This document shows positions 49,866 through 61,800 of a DNA stretch of 64,000 nucleotides, one piece after another. The notes beneath the pieces were generated by a model. The model searched no databases and was not told where the DNA came from. It saw only the letters and a program-made list of their open reading frames with translations. Within the stretch, counting starts at the first letter, position 1; each line of letters starts with the position of its first letter. Source of the DNA: Marsupella aquatica (lineage: Eukaryota > Marchantiophyta); the NCBI GenBank assembly GCA_973895155.1, contig OZ316896.1, forward strand, positions 21,762,001 through 21,826,000, given 5' to 3'. A program made the translations under genes and the position numbers.

Positions 49866-52800
49866 ATGAGGGGTGTTGGGCATGCTAAGCCAGAGATCCA
49901 TGGAGCAGCAGCAGGAGGAAATTCGACCCCGTTTCATAACATCTGCAGAGATTGCGACAGGAAAGTGCGGTTCGAGGACAGGGCAGGGTGTATCCGCACG
50001 CCCGCTACTCCGAAGCACCAGCTGCTGGACAACGTTGCAGAGAAGCCAAGGCCCTCTCGACCTCCTGATGGTGTCTTATTGAGAGACAGGCGAACAGGTG
50101 AGCTTCCTCCGTTCGGAGAAAACAAATCTCAGCAGAAAGTACAGAAGGACTTCGGCAATGTAGACCAGAAGCAGGAAATTCATCTCCGGGGCAAGCTGAA
50201 ATGGTTGTTTGAGCAGGACCGCATGTTCTGGGAGTCGAACTCTGCCAAGAGTTCTCGCCGAGGCAGTCCTGAATGTGATCGCTCGAGAAGTTTGAATTCT
50301 TTGTGTGCGACAGCAAAACCTGCGGTGGTGGACTCCCCCTACGATGCCAAGCTCATGCATGTAGTGGAGGAAAGCTTCAAAAGGGTATGCAGTTCAAGGA
50401 AGCCGCCAGTGAGTAAGCTGAAGCCTCCGAGGGAGCAGCCGCAGCAGCGGGAGCAGCAGACCACTGAGAATGCCGTGGTCTCGAGAGTAGAAGACTTGTC
50501 AACCAACCGCCACCAGTCCCCTGCAAAGGTGCCGTGGACATTTTCGACCAGTACTGTGAAGTTCTGGCCTCGTGGAAAGGCCAAAGCTCAGAACTCAACC
50601 AATGCTCCCAATGCAGAAAGCAAGGCCCCTGATTGTGCAGCTTCGGACAGCTCGGTTGATCACGCCAAGCAGACCAAGGCTAATGAGGACGCCACACTTC
50701 CTCATTCAAGCTTGGAAGAGATTTTAACAGACTATGAGGACGCTCCAAAGTCTGGCGAGTCGAGTGAAGTGGCGACTTCGGACGAGGATGAAGTAATGAG
50801 GAAGAAGGTTGATGTGATTGTTGCCGAAGCAGGAGACAGGAGTTTGGCAGATGTTAGGAATCAGGCAGCCCATCTGAAAGCGAAATGTGGCATGCTTGCG
50901 AAGGAGAAAGACCATGCCTTGCGAAAGTGGAAAAGGAGTTGTCAAGAAATTGACGATGCGGCAAACATGGCTCACGCTCTCCGCACTGCAATTGAAACGC
51001 TCCTGGAGGTATCGCCATTTTGCATCCGTTTTCACTTCTTAGTAGGCCTCGATTGTACTGATTATCAAGAGCATTCGAGCCTGGTTTGGGTGCAGATGTT
51101 ATGTGGGTTTTAAATCTGGGTTAAGTTTAGTATAAATTGTCGGTGCTCCAGTTGCTATTATCTGTTGATTGGTTTCAAATCTTGATGAAAACAATCGATC
51201 GCTGCTGTGCTTGCTTCATTCATTGGATGCAGTATTGCAATTGTCCCCGGGAACGCACTCTGGTCGATGAGCGTTCTCACGGTGACAATAGTAGTTTTAC
51301 TTCTACCTAGTCTAGATTTCTGCATTGGCAGTAAACACGCTTCTGGAGGTGGTGCGGCTTTGGTTTGGTATAATCATTGATAGCTTTGGTTTCAAGCATT
51401 CTCTTCAAAACGCTCCTGTAGAGCCTTTTGAGCTTGGACTATCACGAGGAGAATAGAGGATATTGTGATGAATTCGAATATAGAAATCCTGAGTTGCTGC
51501 ATGTGGTCTTTGCTACCTTTCGTACCAAAGTTTATGTTCTGCAATTGAAATCCACACGAGGAACCTTTTTGGTGTTCCTTGTACCAATTATAAAGCTCAA
51601 ATCCTATTTGTTACCCTTCTTATCTAGCAACTATTGTTACGGGACATAGACTCTATTATTGTTCATGGGTGTCAAATTATCAACAATGAGAATAGTTACT
51701 GATAGAGTGCGGTTGTTGTATCCTGCAGGCTAGTGCAAATGATTCAAGGGCTGATTTCAAGGCAAGGCAGGATATTCTTGAGGACCAGACCCAGGCCCTT
51801 CAACTGAGGATGGAGAAGCTGAGGACAAAAAGTTTGGAAGGACCTCAACGCCAACCCAAGGTGAAAAAGCCAATAGCACCGTTGGACGACAGGGTTGAGA
51901 AACTGAAGAAAACTTCAGAAGGCCGAAGTCCACCGTTGGAAGACAGGGTTGAGGCACTGAAGAAAACTTCTGAAGGCCGAAGTCCACCGTTGGAAGACAG
52001 GGTTGAGACATTGAAGACAGCATCTGATGGCCGAAGTCCACCGTTGGAAGACAGGCTTGAGACACTAAAGAAAACGTCTGAAGGCCGAAGTCCACCGTTG
52101 GAAGACAGGGTTGACGCACTGAAGAAAACTTCTGAAGGCCGAAGTCTTGCAAGTCCTGATATACCCCGAGATACAGAATACAAAGTCGAGGCACTGAGAG
52201 CTCGACTGGAGAAATTGATGCTGGCAACCAATTCGCGGGTAAGCGCAGACAGCCTCCTTCTTGCTCCTTCACAAGAATGAAATGAGACCTGCTTCAACCC
52301 ATTCAAGAGCTGTCTCGGCTATGGTCTGGATTGTTGAATGGGAAGCAGAGTAGAAATATTATGTACCATGGATTGAGGCTGACATCTCAAGTCATTGTCT
52401 GAAGTGAGTCAGATTCGTTCATATTGCTCAAGTTGCTGGTCGTGTTATAACGTATGGTGACTTCGACGTTCTCCTTCTGTCAATGTCTCAGCATTGTGTA
52501 TCTTTTCGTTTTTAGGTTTTTAATGCGACGAGAGTCTGGAGTCACCCTAGTGACTCAGAATGTTCCTTGTGTGAGTACAGATTTCAGACGATCAAAGGCA
52601 ACCCCTTGAAAGTGCCAGAGAAGAGAAGAAGAAGCAGGTTGACGACTTTCTTAATCAGAAGTCTCAACGTCGTGATGGGGTAAAATCGCGTCATGGTCCC
52701 ATTGAAATCGTTTAAACAAAAGATAATGTTTATGTCACGAACGCAAAAATCCACTTCTAGATGTCGTTTCTTAAACTTCAGAACGAAAGCGTGTTCCTAG

Positions 52801-54687
52801 TGAACTCAGCTTGATATGGATTTGGGTATGCCTCGTCGTGACACTTAACAATGGTGAGAATGTCACAGGAAGTGTGGGATCTAACAGAGCTACTTGCTAT
52901 GTTGGTCTTTGCTGCAGAAAAGTGAGCTTAAAATGAAGGGTTGGCTAGATTCACTTTCCGCAGAGTTAACAAGTGATGGATCACCAGCCACGTTGTCGAC
53001 AGGGGTTTGTGAGAAGTGCAACGGGGCTGGTGGATTTATTTGCAGAGAAATACACTCCAGCGGTACACCAAGTGGATTTACCTCCAAGCAGGCAACACCC
53101 TCCACTTCAAAACAGGTATGGCCAAACTCCTCTCTGTCTGTCTCTCTCTCTCTCACTTTAAGCATCGACTTCACTCTCAATTGGCTAATATTTTGGGGTT
53201 TCTTGTCAGTCCCCCAAGAGGACACTCCCTGGCCAGAATTCTAGTGCATCCCTCTGCATGCCACTCTCTGAGAAATCAGTACTGTATGTGTAGACCTTCA
53301 TGTATCCCAGAATTGTTTTTTCTGTCTCAGTGGCTGTCCTCTTCCGTCATGACAGGAGAGCCCATGGAGTTCAACCCATGACAGGGAACGAGAATGTCCT
53401 GGGAGCGCAAATTCCTCAGAGGAGACAAAGAAGAACGTTATTCACAAAATTGCAGAAGAGGTTCGAATGGAGACAGAACAGTGGTTCCAGGTTCAAGAAC
53501 TCCTTGGACGAGTCGGGGAAGACATGAAAAGTTTGCAAGAGGCTTGTAGTACATGGGAGACGAGAGCGATCCTTGCTGAAGCCCAGGTTGTTAACATGCA
53601 ACAAGAGGTAAGCATTTTGAGATTCCCTCTTTTTTTACATGGATGAGTCTTCTGGATTTATCACAAGGGAGCTAGCACCATTTGGTAGAGTCAAACTGGA
53701 ATCTGGAAAAATTGCGCAAAGGTGCAACTGTTCTATCCATAAGTGTCCTTGCGAGAGTTCCTGAAGATCTTAAATCAAATTACTTGTCCGTGTCGAACTG
53801 GTCGAGTTGCTGTCGTCTGTCCAATGGGTGCCTGTTTTCTGGGCGATTTACACTACTGGTTCCTTTGTAACACGCCGTGTTATATAATGCTCTCCATGGT
53901 CGATCTTGCAATGTCTGCTGGAGCAGGGGCCGGATAACAAAGAGAAGCCATTAGATCTTGGAGATGAAAAAGTTGCAGAGCTACAGAAGGAGATGTTGAG
54001 GCTTACGGAAACTGTGGACGAGGTCAAGAAACAGATAGGGGGTATTAAAATTGATCCGAGTGGGTGGTTTGAGGTAGCTCACAGGTTTGGCTATGCATTC
54101 ATGCCTGTAAACCTGCATTCGCCTGATGCCTCTAGTGCATCAGAAAATAATTACTGTGTTACACCTGATTCGAGTGAGCAGAGGAGGCAAGGAGTTCTGG
54201 CGCCTCCGCAGGACTGTCTCAACCATGTGCTTCAGCTTTAATAGCTGCCTCCACCGCCAGCTCGATTGAAAAGACCCATGCTGAGAATGAGGTGAGACAA
54301 AGATCCCAAATTCCGAGCCAACTGTGGGCAAAAGAGATTGCAAGGGCTGAGGAGGACGAGATCCTGACAGCTGCAAATGGCAGCGGACCAGTGTTCAAGT
54401 TGGAATTCCCACATAGCACCAGCAAAGAGATGTCTTCCGCTAGTGACGGAAAATTGTTGGGAAACACTGCAACGCTTCTTCAGGAAGAGCTTGGGTTGGA
54501 GAGCAGCGACTCTAGAGGAGATATGGTCCTCCATATGCAGGCTTCCATCAGGGAGAGGTGTACCACTGTCCTTCAACAGGAAGAGCAACTATCAAGATGC
54601 TCTAATCTCACCGGGGCCAGGAGGCCGCCCTTGAAGGACGTTTTGGACAACATAACCTCATCTAAGGAGAACAAACGGCCTAATTAA
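49866..54687 (+). CDS. Large coiled-coil protein, multi-exon, function unknown
   Basis: Best exon model: 49866-51008, 51729-52238, 52918-53115, 53210-53283, 53385-53607, 53927-54173 and 54236-54687, with GT-AG introns, giving about 948 residues. The N-terminus has a CxxC (CRDCDRK) and 'GKLKWLFEQDRMFWES'. Residues 330-381 are charged and helical, then an 18-residue repeat occurs five times. A single CxxCxGxG motif (CEKCNGAG) begins near residue 582. Helical 'EEVRMETEQWFQVQELLGRV' follows, and the tail ends KENKRPN. The first ATG after the upstream stop is 49866; an earlier TTG frame is not used. The exon 6/7 junction is uncertain: the 62-bp intron is short, and a donor at 54042 is an alternative. 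Probably cytoskeletal or scaffold-like, from composition only. Confidence 0.7.
51882..52151 (+). repeat. In-frame 54-bp tandem repeat (five copies)
   Basis: Five copies of 54 bases encode five near-identical 18-residue units of the form L-E-D-R-V-E-x-L-K-K-T-S-E-G-R-S-P-P. DNA copies differ at few positions, so the array is young. The repeat lies inside exon 2 of the coiled-coil gene. Because the unit lacks stops in several frames, long mirror ORFs appear on both strands; these are shadows. Confidence 0.92.
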
Positions 54688-55400
54688 ATTACATTCGGAG
54701 ATGCAAATGAGACAGAGACCGTATGTTCTGGGAAAGAGGACTGGTTCTCGTTCTTTGATTCCTTGAAATTCTTTACCATGTGGCTAGAATGTTCCATGTT
54801 TTCACGTCAGGCGCATTGGGTCTAGGCCAAAGGAACGCATTTATGCAGTTCAATCGATGATTGATAGAAGATTCAATTGATACTGAACAGGTGCGACAAT
54901 GTGTAGTGTTTTCAGAAGATCAAGCTTGTACAGATGGATGGTATGTACCATCCGGAGGATTGTTGTAAAGATTTAAAAGTTTGTACACTTCTTTTGGTAC
55001 ACACAAAGTCTCGGTCTGGTCTGTAATTCAGACATGGGCATTCGAAAACCTGTCAATTGTGTCACATCAATTGTCCCAGGCTCCGATGTGCATAGCCAAT
55101 TTGCATGGGAGTGAAGCTCAGAAATATCTGGTTGCGCATTGTAATTGTCACAACTTAAAAGCTTTCACTACACTTAAAGATGAAAACCGTAATCGCCATT
55201 CTACTGAGCCATTGCTCAACTATGGTTTTGAAGCACCGTTCCCGTAGGTAAGCAGGTGGAAACGAACTCAGAAACCTCGTCTTCGGATTCGCATTCGGAC
55301 AACGCTTATTACAGATTGTGCAGAAGATTCTCAGGATCACGCACTGCTGCTCTGGTGTTATTCATAATTGGTGGAATGCAAAGAATCACGCATGCTATGT
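54688..55400. other. Convergent intergenic space between the coiled-coil and PAL genes
   Basis: The two genes end facing each other with about 710 bases between stop codons, so both 3' untranslated regions must lie here. No gene is recognised. A clear polyadenylation signal was not identified for either gene. Confidence 0.5.
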
Positions 55401-57488
55401 TCATTTTACGTTCTCGACAGGGGTGGGAGCTCCCGTCCACCCATCTAGACATCTCAGCAACGGGGTCGCTAACTTTCCTTCGGTAATGGCGTTATAAACT
55501 TTCTCAATATCCTGCCCAGGACACCTTGAATTCGTGCCAACCAGCAATTTGGTACCCAGGGATCTTACGAAGTTATAGAGTGGGTAGCTGCGGCAATCAG
55601 CAATCCTATTCGGTAATGAAGCGATACCACTGTCAAAGCTCTCTCGGACAGTCGGCACTGTTGTTTCAAGTTGGGCTTTGACCTCAACCTCGAAACGCAT
55701 AATCCTCCTCAAGATATCGCGTCCATCATCCCCTTCCTCGTTGTCCATGGCGTGGGTGACTAAACTTTGCCTAATATTCCGCATCAAAGGGTTAGATCCG
55801 TTGGACGGATCGTCAATGTACGTGAATGGAGGCTGGTCATCCACAACCTTCGCGAGGTTCTTCTCGCAGAAACTGGAGAACAGCTTTTGGCCTTCAGAAT
55901 CGACGAGAAGAGCTTTCTTTGCAGCCTGCGACACAACCTCCTTCACGCTGGCCTGCATGATTTCTTCCAGATGCCTGAGATCCACTGCCTGGCAAAGACT
56001 GACCAAAAATGTGGACGCCATTAGCCTCAAGACGTCGATGGCTTCTGCAGTCTTGCGTGCAGCGATGAGTCCCAGCGAATTAACGTCCTGATTGTGTTGC
56101 TCCGCGCTCTGCACGTGAGTGGTCACTGGATTGGCCAGATACTGCAGCTCGGAACAATAGGAAGCCATGGCAATCTCAGCTCCCTTGAGCCCGTAGTCCA
56201 GACTGGGATTAGGACCACCAGTGAGGTTGGATGGAAGTCCGTTGTTGTAAAATTCGTTGACGAGCTCTGACATTTGGGCGAACATAAGCTTGCCCAGAGC
56301 TGCAAGGGCGAGGCGCATGTTATCCATAGCCACGCCTATCGGAGTGCCCTGAAAATTTCCACCCTGGATGGACTTGCTCCTCGAAACGTCTATGATTGGG
56401 TTGTCATTGACGGAATTGATTTCCCTCTCGATTGCGTGAGTGGCTGCGCGGATGACCTCAATTTGCGGTCCCAACCATTGCGGAGCGGTGCGCAAAGCGT
56501 ATCTGTCCTGCGTAGCCTTCCTCGACGGATCCGCCTCGAGGAGCTTCGCTGCAGCTGTCATGTAAGAGCTGCCTTCCAACACCCACTCCATGATGGCCGC
56601 AGCCTCGATTTGACCCGGATGATGCTTCAGCTTGTGTGTAAGATGATCCGTGAACACAGGTTTCCCTTGCATGACTTCACAGAAAAACGCTGAAGCGATT
56701 TCAGCGAACAGAGTCAGGACATTGGCGTCGTAGCTCACTGTGGACGCCAGTCCAGAACCTACGGCAGTGCCATTCACGAGAGCGAGCCCTTCCTTGGGCT
56801 GTAGCTCGAACGGTTTCGTCAGTCCTACGAGCTTGAGCGCTGCGTCTGCGTTCAGCTCCTCCCCAGAATCCGTGACGGCGATTGAGTTCGGCCTGCCTAT
56901 CAACAATCCTGCGATGTAAGCGAGTGGGATGAGGTCTCCCGAAGCAGTGATTGTCCCCCTCAGAGGGAGCTTGGGGGTAATGCGTTTGTTCAGAAGCTTC
57001 GCCAAGGTCTCAAGAATTTCCCACCGAATGCCGGAGTAGCCCTGCAGAAGGGTGTTCGTCCTCACCAGGATTGCGGACCTTGTGGTGGAAATGGGGAGAG
57101 TGTTGACAGCATCGTTTCCGAGGACACCTGCGTTCAGAAAGCGGATCAGCTCCTGTTGTAGTTCGGCACCTTGACTGGTCCGGCGATGCGAAGCAGCACC
57201 AAAGCCAGCGGCTGTTTTCATGTTGTGGACCACCCAATCGGAGCTCTCGTCCACTCTCTTCTTTGCAGTAGAAGAGTCCAGCAATACGGTCACATTGGGC
57301 TTTCGAGCAACTGCAGCGACCTGTGCAACACTGAGCGTCACTCCCTGAATGATCACCTCCTCTGTTTCCTCGAACTCTCGCACCATGTGTTGCACTTCCT
57401 CCCAGTGGCTACCTTGCATTGCCCTCGCAGCCCTCGCCCACAACAACGGATCCTCGGACAGTCCATTGACCTGTTCTCCCTGTGCCAT
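55401..57488 (-). CDS. PAL: Phenylalanine ammonia-lyase homologue lacking the Tyr loop
   Basis: The family deaminates L-phenylalanine to trans-cinnamate, the entry step of phenylpropanoid metabolism, as a cytosolic homotetramer. This intronless frame encodes 695 residues, normal length; ATG 57488-57486 is used because the earlier TTG follows a stop. The MIO-forming Ala182-Ser183-Gly184 lies in GTITASGDL. Also present are '[10 protein letters not shown]', 'DRYALRT', 'NSVNDNP', 'GGNFQGTP' and '[11 protein letters not shown]', and 'ELIRFLNAG' with the Phe-Leu pair of Phe-selective enzymes. The loop before 'GFGA.SHRR' is short: the usual '[11 protein letters not shown]' is replaced by K91-T-A-A94, which removes the catalytic Tyr (Tyr110 of parsley PAL). 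It is otherwise intact and well conserved. It may be inactive or altered in activity. Confidence 0.96.
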   Translation of the reverse strand: MAQGEQVNGLSEDPLLWARAARAMQGSHWEEVQHMVREFEETEEVIIQGVTLSVAQVAAVARKPNVTVLLDSSTAKKRVDESSDWVVHNMKTAAGFGAASHRRTSQGAELQQELIRFLNAGVLGNDAVNTLPISTTRSAILVRTNTLLQGYSGIRWEILETLAKLLNKRITPKLPLRGTITASGDLIPLAYIAGLLIGRPNSIAVTDSGEELNADAALKLVGLTKPFELQPKEGLALVNGTAVGSGLASTVSYDANVLTLFAEIASAFFCEVMQGKPVFTDHLTHKLKHHPGQIEAAAIMEWVLEGSSYMTAAAKLLEADPSRKATQDRYALRTAPQWLGPQIEVIRAATHAIEREINSVNDNPIIDVSRSKSIQGGNFQGTPIGVAMDNMRLALAALGKLMFAQMSELVNEFYNNGLPSNLTGGPNPSLDYGLKGAEIAMASYCSELQYLANPVTTHVQSAEQHNQDVNSLGLIAARKTAEAIDVLRLMASTFLVSLCQAVDLRHLEEIMQASVKEVVSQAAKKALLVDSEGQKLFSSFCEKNLAKVVDDQPPFTYIDDPSNGSNPLMRNIRQSLVTHAMDNEEGDDGRDILRRIMRFEVEVKAQLETTVPTVRESFDSGIASLPNRIADCRSYPLYNFVRSLGTKLLVGTNSRCPGQDIEKVYNAITEGKLATPLLRCLDGWTGAPTPVENVK

Positions 57489-59551
57489 CGCCGTGGTACT
57501 CTCGTTCAACTAAGCGATCTGAAATTATACAAAGGCTTCAACAATTTCTGCTCAGCTATATTTCCAAGCTCTGTCTGAGAATTGGACTACCGTTGGTGAT
57601 TATCTACGGAAGCACTAAGAGACTTTAGATGTCTGATTGTCTAAACAAGCTGATTGTTCGAGGACACGATTCATATATGAATCTCACCCGGAATGATGAT
57701 AATCTGTTTGGGCAAAATATTCTTGACTTGAAGCGATGCAGACATCGCATCAACTAAGTATATATCTCGATCAAAACTATGCGACAGTAGCAAATTAGGC
57801 AGGTGCAATGAATATCTATAGAATGTGAGCAATTCCAATTGATTGAGACTCCGCTAGCTCATGCAATCGAAGCTTCACTTTAAATATGCGGAAGAGCGAG
57901 ACTCTCTGAAGATTGAATCTATTCGAGTTGTTTGGACCGAACCACTGATGACGATGTCTGAAATTAAGCGGTATTGTTTATGTTGTAGCAGGATTACTCG
58001 CAACTAAACTAGTAGGACACGAGATGGATCATCAGGTCAGATCGTCCCTCACTTTACAAATTGAGCAAACACAGTCAATTCTCATCGACAGGGCCCACCT
58101 CTGAGGGGAGTTGGTACTGAGGACAACCATGTACAGGGCCCCAACAAAGTCGTCCTTTTTGTGAAATTTGTGATGGAAAGGAGATCATTATAATTGACCA
58201 AGAAGGTGAGAAGGCTGGACCCGATCAACGTCTGTACAGTACTGCAGGTTGCTCCTTTCTTATGATTTCTTTCTCTCGATTTAGAATCTCCCCTAATTTT
58301 GTGTCAAAAACTGAATCTCCTCGGAAGCTCTTGCTCGATCTGACCCTTTGTATACCTTTTTATGGTTTCTTTCGCCCGATATAGGCAGTGCTCGTATTTC
58401 TGCTTCAAAAACAATTCTGCTCTGAAATTCTTGGTCGAATCTGAGCTTTAATTCCTCGATTGAAAACTTCTCGATCGAAGAACCCCGACAGAGGTACTCG
58501 TCTCTCACTAGCCTACTCCATTTTCCAGGCTTGAGATTACGCATAACATTACAAGTTTGCAGCTTTGCAATTCTTCGATTTCTTCAAATAATCGATTATG
58601 GAGTTCGCTTCGTTCTGGCAGCGTAAATTAGGCTGCGTAAGTGAGGCTGTCACAAGCTGATCAATTGAACACTTCCGACGTCATCGTTCTCAATTCGGAG
58701 ATATGACTAGAAGAGCTCTCAAAGTGAATTGGCCAAAGCCGTCGCTGCACAGATTGAATATTCAATTGCAGCAATGAAGGTTTTTTATATTGTCTGGAAG
58801 GGAAAACTTAAGTGAGAAGTAAAGTATACCAGGATCAACAATGGACATTCTGACTTGGCAAGCTGTTCACAAGTTGGTACAACGAACCATGGGAGAGTAA
58901 TGTTAGGATAATTAATTATGAGTGTGAGCTCCAAGCTTTTCAACAACTTTGGCTGACAGCATTGGTCTGTGGACTGAGCCCAGACTAAACTCCAGGACTC
59001 ACGTCCTGCTGTGTGCTCCTGGTCATGGTCTTCAAGGTGGGGTTCACAAGCAGGAGCCATCGCTTTGTTACCAGCTTCTTTTTTAGTGGCAAAAATTAGC
59101 CAAATTCCAGCTCCCAAAAAAGCTTTTAGCAACTTTTGGCTAAAATTTACTAGTATTTTTCTTTCTCAATAGCCACTGTCCCACCCAGCCCCATTAGCCA
59201 GAATCTAAGAGTCATCCTAAACTCTAGGGAGATCCCAACCCCATTAGCCTCTATCTAAGTGTCATCCTAAACTCCAAAGAGATCTGACAGTCAGGGAAAT
59301 AATCAAAGAAGGAACATTTTGAGCAACTTCTCTTTCACACACTGGCAAAAATGTAAAAACCTTTAAAAATAAGCTGCTTTGTTCATTGGAAATGGTCTTC
59401 AAGGCGGGCTTCACAAGAAGCTGCCATCACTTTGTATATTGGGAAGAGAATAAAGGTTAGTGGTGTGTAACTATTTTTGGAGGTCCATGTTATTTCCATA
59501 ATCTAGAGGTCTATGCTATTTACAAAATCTAGTGCCCATAAAGTCATACAG
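57489..59551 (-). promoter_or_regulatory. PAL upstream region with a 100-bp tandem duplication
   Basis: On the minus strand an ACCAAC MYB/AC-element core lies at 57592-57597, about 105 bases before the start codon. TATA-like stretches occur at 57556-57563 and 57672-57679. Further upstream, 58259-58358 is repeated imperfectly at 58359-58455 (shared 'ttatg-tttcttt', 'tcaaaaac', 'ctcgatctga'). An 83-codon minus ORF (58293-58544) overlaps the duplication and is internally repetitive, with no family resemblance. AC-type elements are typical of phenylpropanoid gene promoters, but a single six-base match is weak evidence. Confidence 0.35.
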
Positions 59552-59853
59552 CTTTTTATTAACCTGTCCCCTAAATTACCCAATATTATTAAGTTGTCCC
59601 CCATTTTGTATTTGGGTTAGTATTAACTTGTATATGGGTTCCTGTAGCCAAGTGAGGCCGATGAGGGGGGCCAAGGGGCGCTGCGGTGGGCTCAGACTAT
59701 CCAGTAGCAACTTGCCACATGGTAATGGGAAACCATATACATGTTAATATTAATATTAATTCAAATATGAAATTGGGGACATGTTGATAATTAATTTTGT
59801 TTTGGGGGCACCTTAGCAATATTGGGTAATTTGGGGGACAAGTTAATAAAAAG
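59552..59853. mobile_element. MITE-like element with about 60-bp terminal inverted repeats
   Basis: The left arm 59552-59615 begins CTTTTTATTAACCTGTCCC and contains AAATTACCCAATATT. The right arm 59789-59853 is its imperfect reverse complement, ending GTTAATAAAAAG. The flanks carry a duplicated word: 'taaagtcatacag' at 59539-59551 and 'taaagtcataatacag' at 59857-59872, which fits a target-site duplication altered by a two-base change. The 170-base interior is partly GC-rich and non-coding. The element is non-autonomous and its superfamily is not determined. Confidence 0.75.
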
Positions 59854-59872
59854 GTGTAAAGTCATAATACAG

Positions 59873-61800
59873 CTTTATTTTGTATTATAATTATGATTGC
59901 ATGGGCTGGGGTTCTAGCCTGGAAAACCTGCTCCCATAATGCTCAGGTTATTGCCAGTCAACTTTTCTTCATTTTCTAGTGATAGGATTAGGATTACCAC
60001 CTAGTAACCCTGTGTCTAGATCGACTGTCATTATCCCAAGCTTTGGAATTTTATCTAAGGTCACATGTGAACCCTATAATTGGTGAATATTGTAGTAGAG
60101 AACTAATCTATTATATCTTGGACCCCATCATGAGTGGATAACATTGTTGTCAGGGGTCCTACAAGAAACTAGCCGTACAAGAAACTAGCCCAACTGTGAA
60201 TAAAGATGAGTAATAAAAAAGTGTCTCTTTGACATGATAGAGTTGTAAGGTCACAAAGCTAGATGTGTGGGCTCCAACTCCAATAGTGCTCATATGGATC
60301 CTGCCTCTTCAGTTCAAGCTTGAAGCCTACAATTGTTGTTCTACAAAGTAAGATTGAGATTTTTCTTCACTCAACAATGTTGTCTTAAAGTAGCTCACCA
60401 AAGTTTATTCAAGTAATCACCATAGTCCTTGACAACAACCGATGGCCACCCTAATCCACCAGCTCCTTTCACAAGTGGCCCCTACTCCACCAACTCTCTT
60501 CACAATCACCCGTTTTTCAAACACGGCGCAATTTCCACATAGTTACTCCAGCCCTATCCTTGTTTTCCACCCCCCCCCCCCCCCCCAAAATTAGTGCTGC
60601 CTTCTAATTCTCTTCCCACCTTCAAAACCTGCGCAATCTTTCACCAATGCAACACAAGAACGGAGCCTGTGCTACTCCGCCTAGGAGAAAGTTCACACTC
60701 AAATCTTGTACCAAAAATAATAAATTGATCATGATGAGCCCCTGACGATTCTCAGTCTCAATCCCAAGGCTCCGATATTAATTGTTGTGAATAAATCTAG
60801 ATCGAACGAGATAGCATCAACACATGTAAACAATATACACAAATTTCGATACTAGAAATATGTCGTTCACCCCGTTTGGGCTAGTCCACGGCCATGATAG
60901 CAATCCAGTAATTTGAAACAATTACACACACTCCATAGCCAATGTTGTCGTGCCAAAATATTTTGGCCCAGGAATGTCCCTTTATAGTGGCTGATGGGCG
61001 AGCCTTCGCTGGCCAGTCACGGGTATGCTGACTCAAACAGGTTGCTCGGTTGGATGAGATCAAAAGTAAAAAAACTAAAGGAGTGAGAGTTCACTCCGAA
61101 AAGTGCTTGTCACCTGCTCCAATCACAGCCAGAAATGTGAAGTTTACCCAAGGAGCCCCTTACTTCTAGTCCTCGCGGCAACATGCTAGAGCTTCTCCTC
61201 TCACCCTCTCATTCTCTCTCGTGGAGAATGAACCTTTAAGTGTAAGCAAAGTTTGTGTTCCCCTTGGGTATACATTTCTCATGGTTTATGGGAACTTGGA
61301 ACTCAAGCATTGATAGACATGGAGATCTTTCCATGTTTCAATTTCTTCACAAACAACACCTAATTTTTTGGTCACATGACTAAAGTTCTCAATAATGAAT
61401 TAATTTTTTGAGCGAACCAACTGGTCCATGTGGCAATAACAACTTTAAGTAGATTGTTATTAAAATGTTCTAATTTACAATAATGCCACTATTTTATTGT
61501 ACTTACAAATATGTCACTATTTTGTATATAGACAACAAGTTCATCAACAACATATACACACGGGGGAACCATGTATGAACAACAAGTGCACTAACTTTGC
61601 AGAGAGAACCATAATATAATATATCCAAAACCATGATATATTTGCAAATACAAAAATAACTATGACACTATTTCATTTGGTCAATTTGAGCATTTTTAGT
61701 GACAACATAAAAGTTGATGGCAATCAATAAAAGCCTAAGGTAGGATGGGAGCCGTTTACTCCCAACTTGTACCCCGCATGGAACCTGATGGTGAGTTCTT
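59873..61800. other. Intergenic; poly-C run, no gene recognised
   Basis: A run of 17 C lies at 60570-60586. ORFs are short. No coding region, RNA gene or mobile-element protein was recognised. Confidence 0.45.

Noticed and set aside
51757-52306. Minus-strand ORFs of 171 and 153 codons
   Set aside because: They mirror the 54-bp repeat inside the plus-strand exon 2; periodic DNA without stops gives open frames on both strands.
55678-57578. Several plus-strand ORFs over the PAL gene
   Set aside because: Antisense shadows of the conserved PAL coding sequence.
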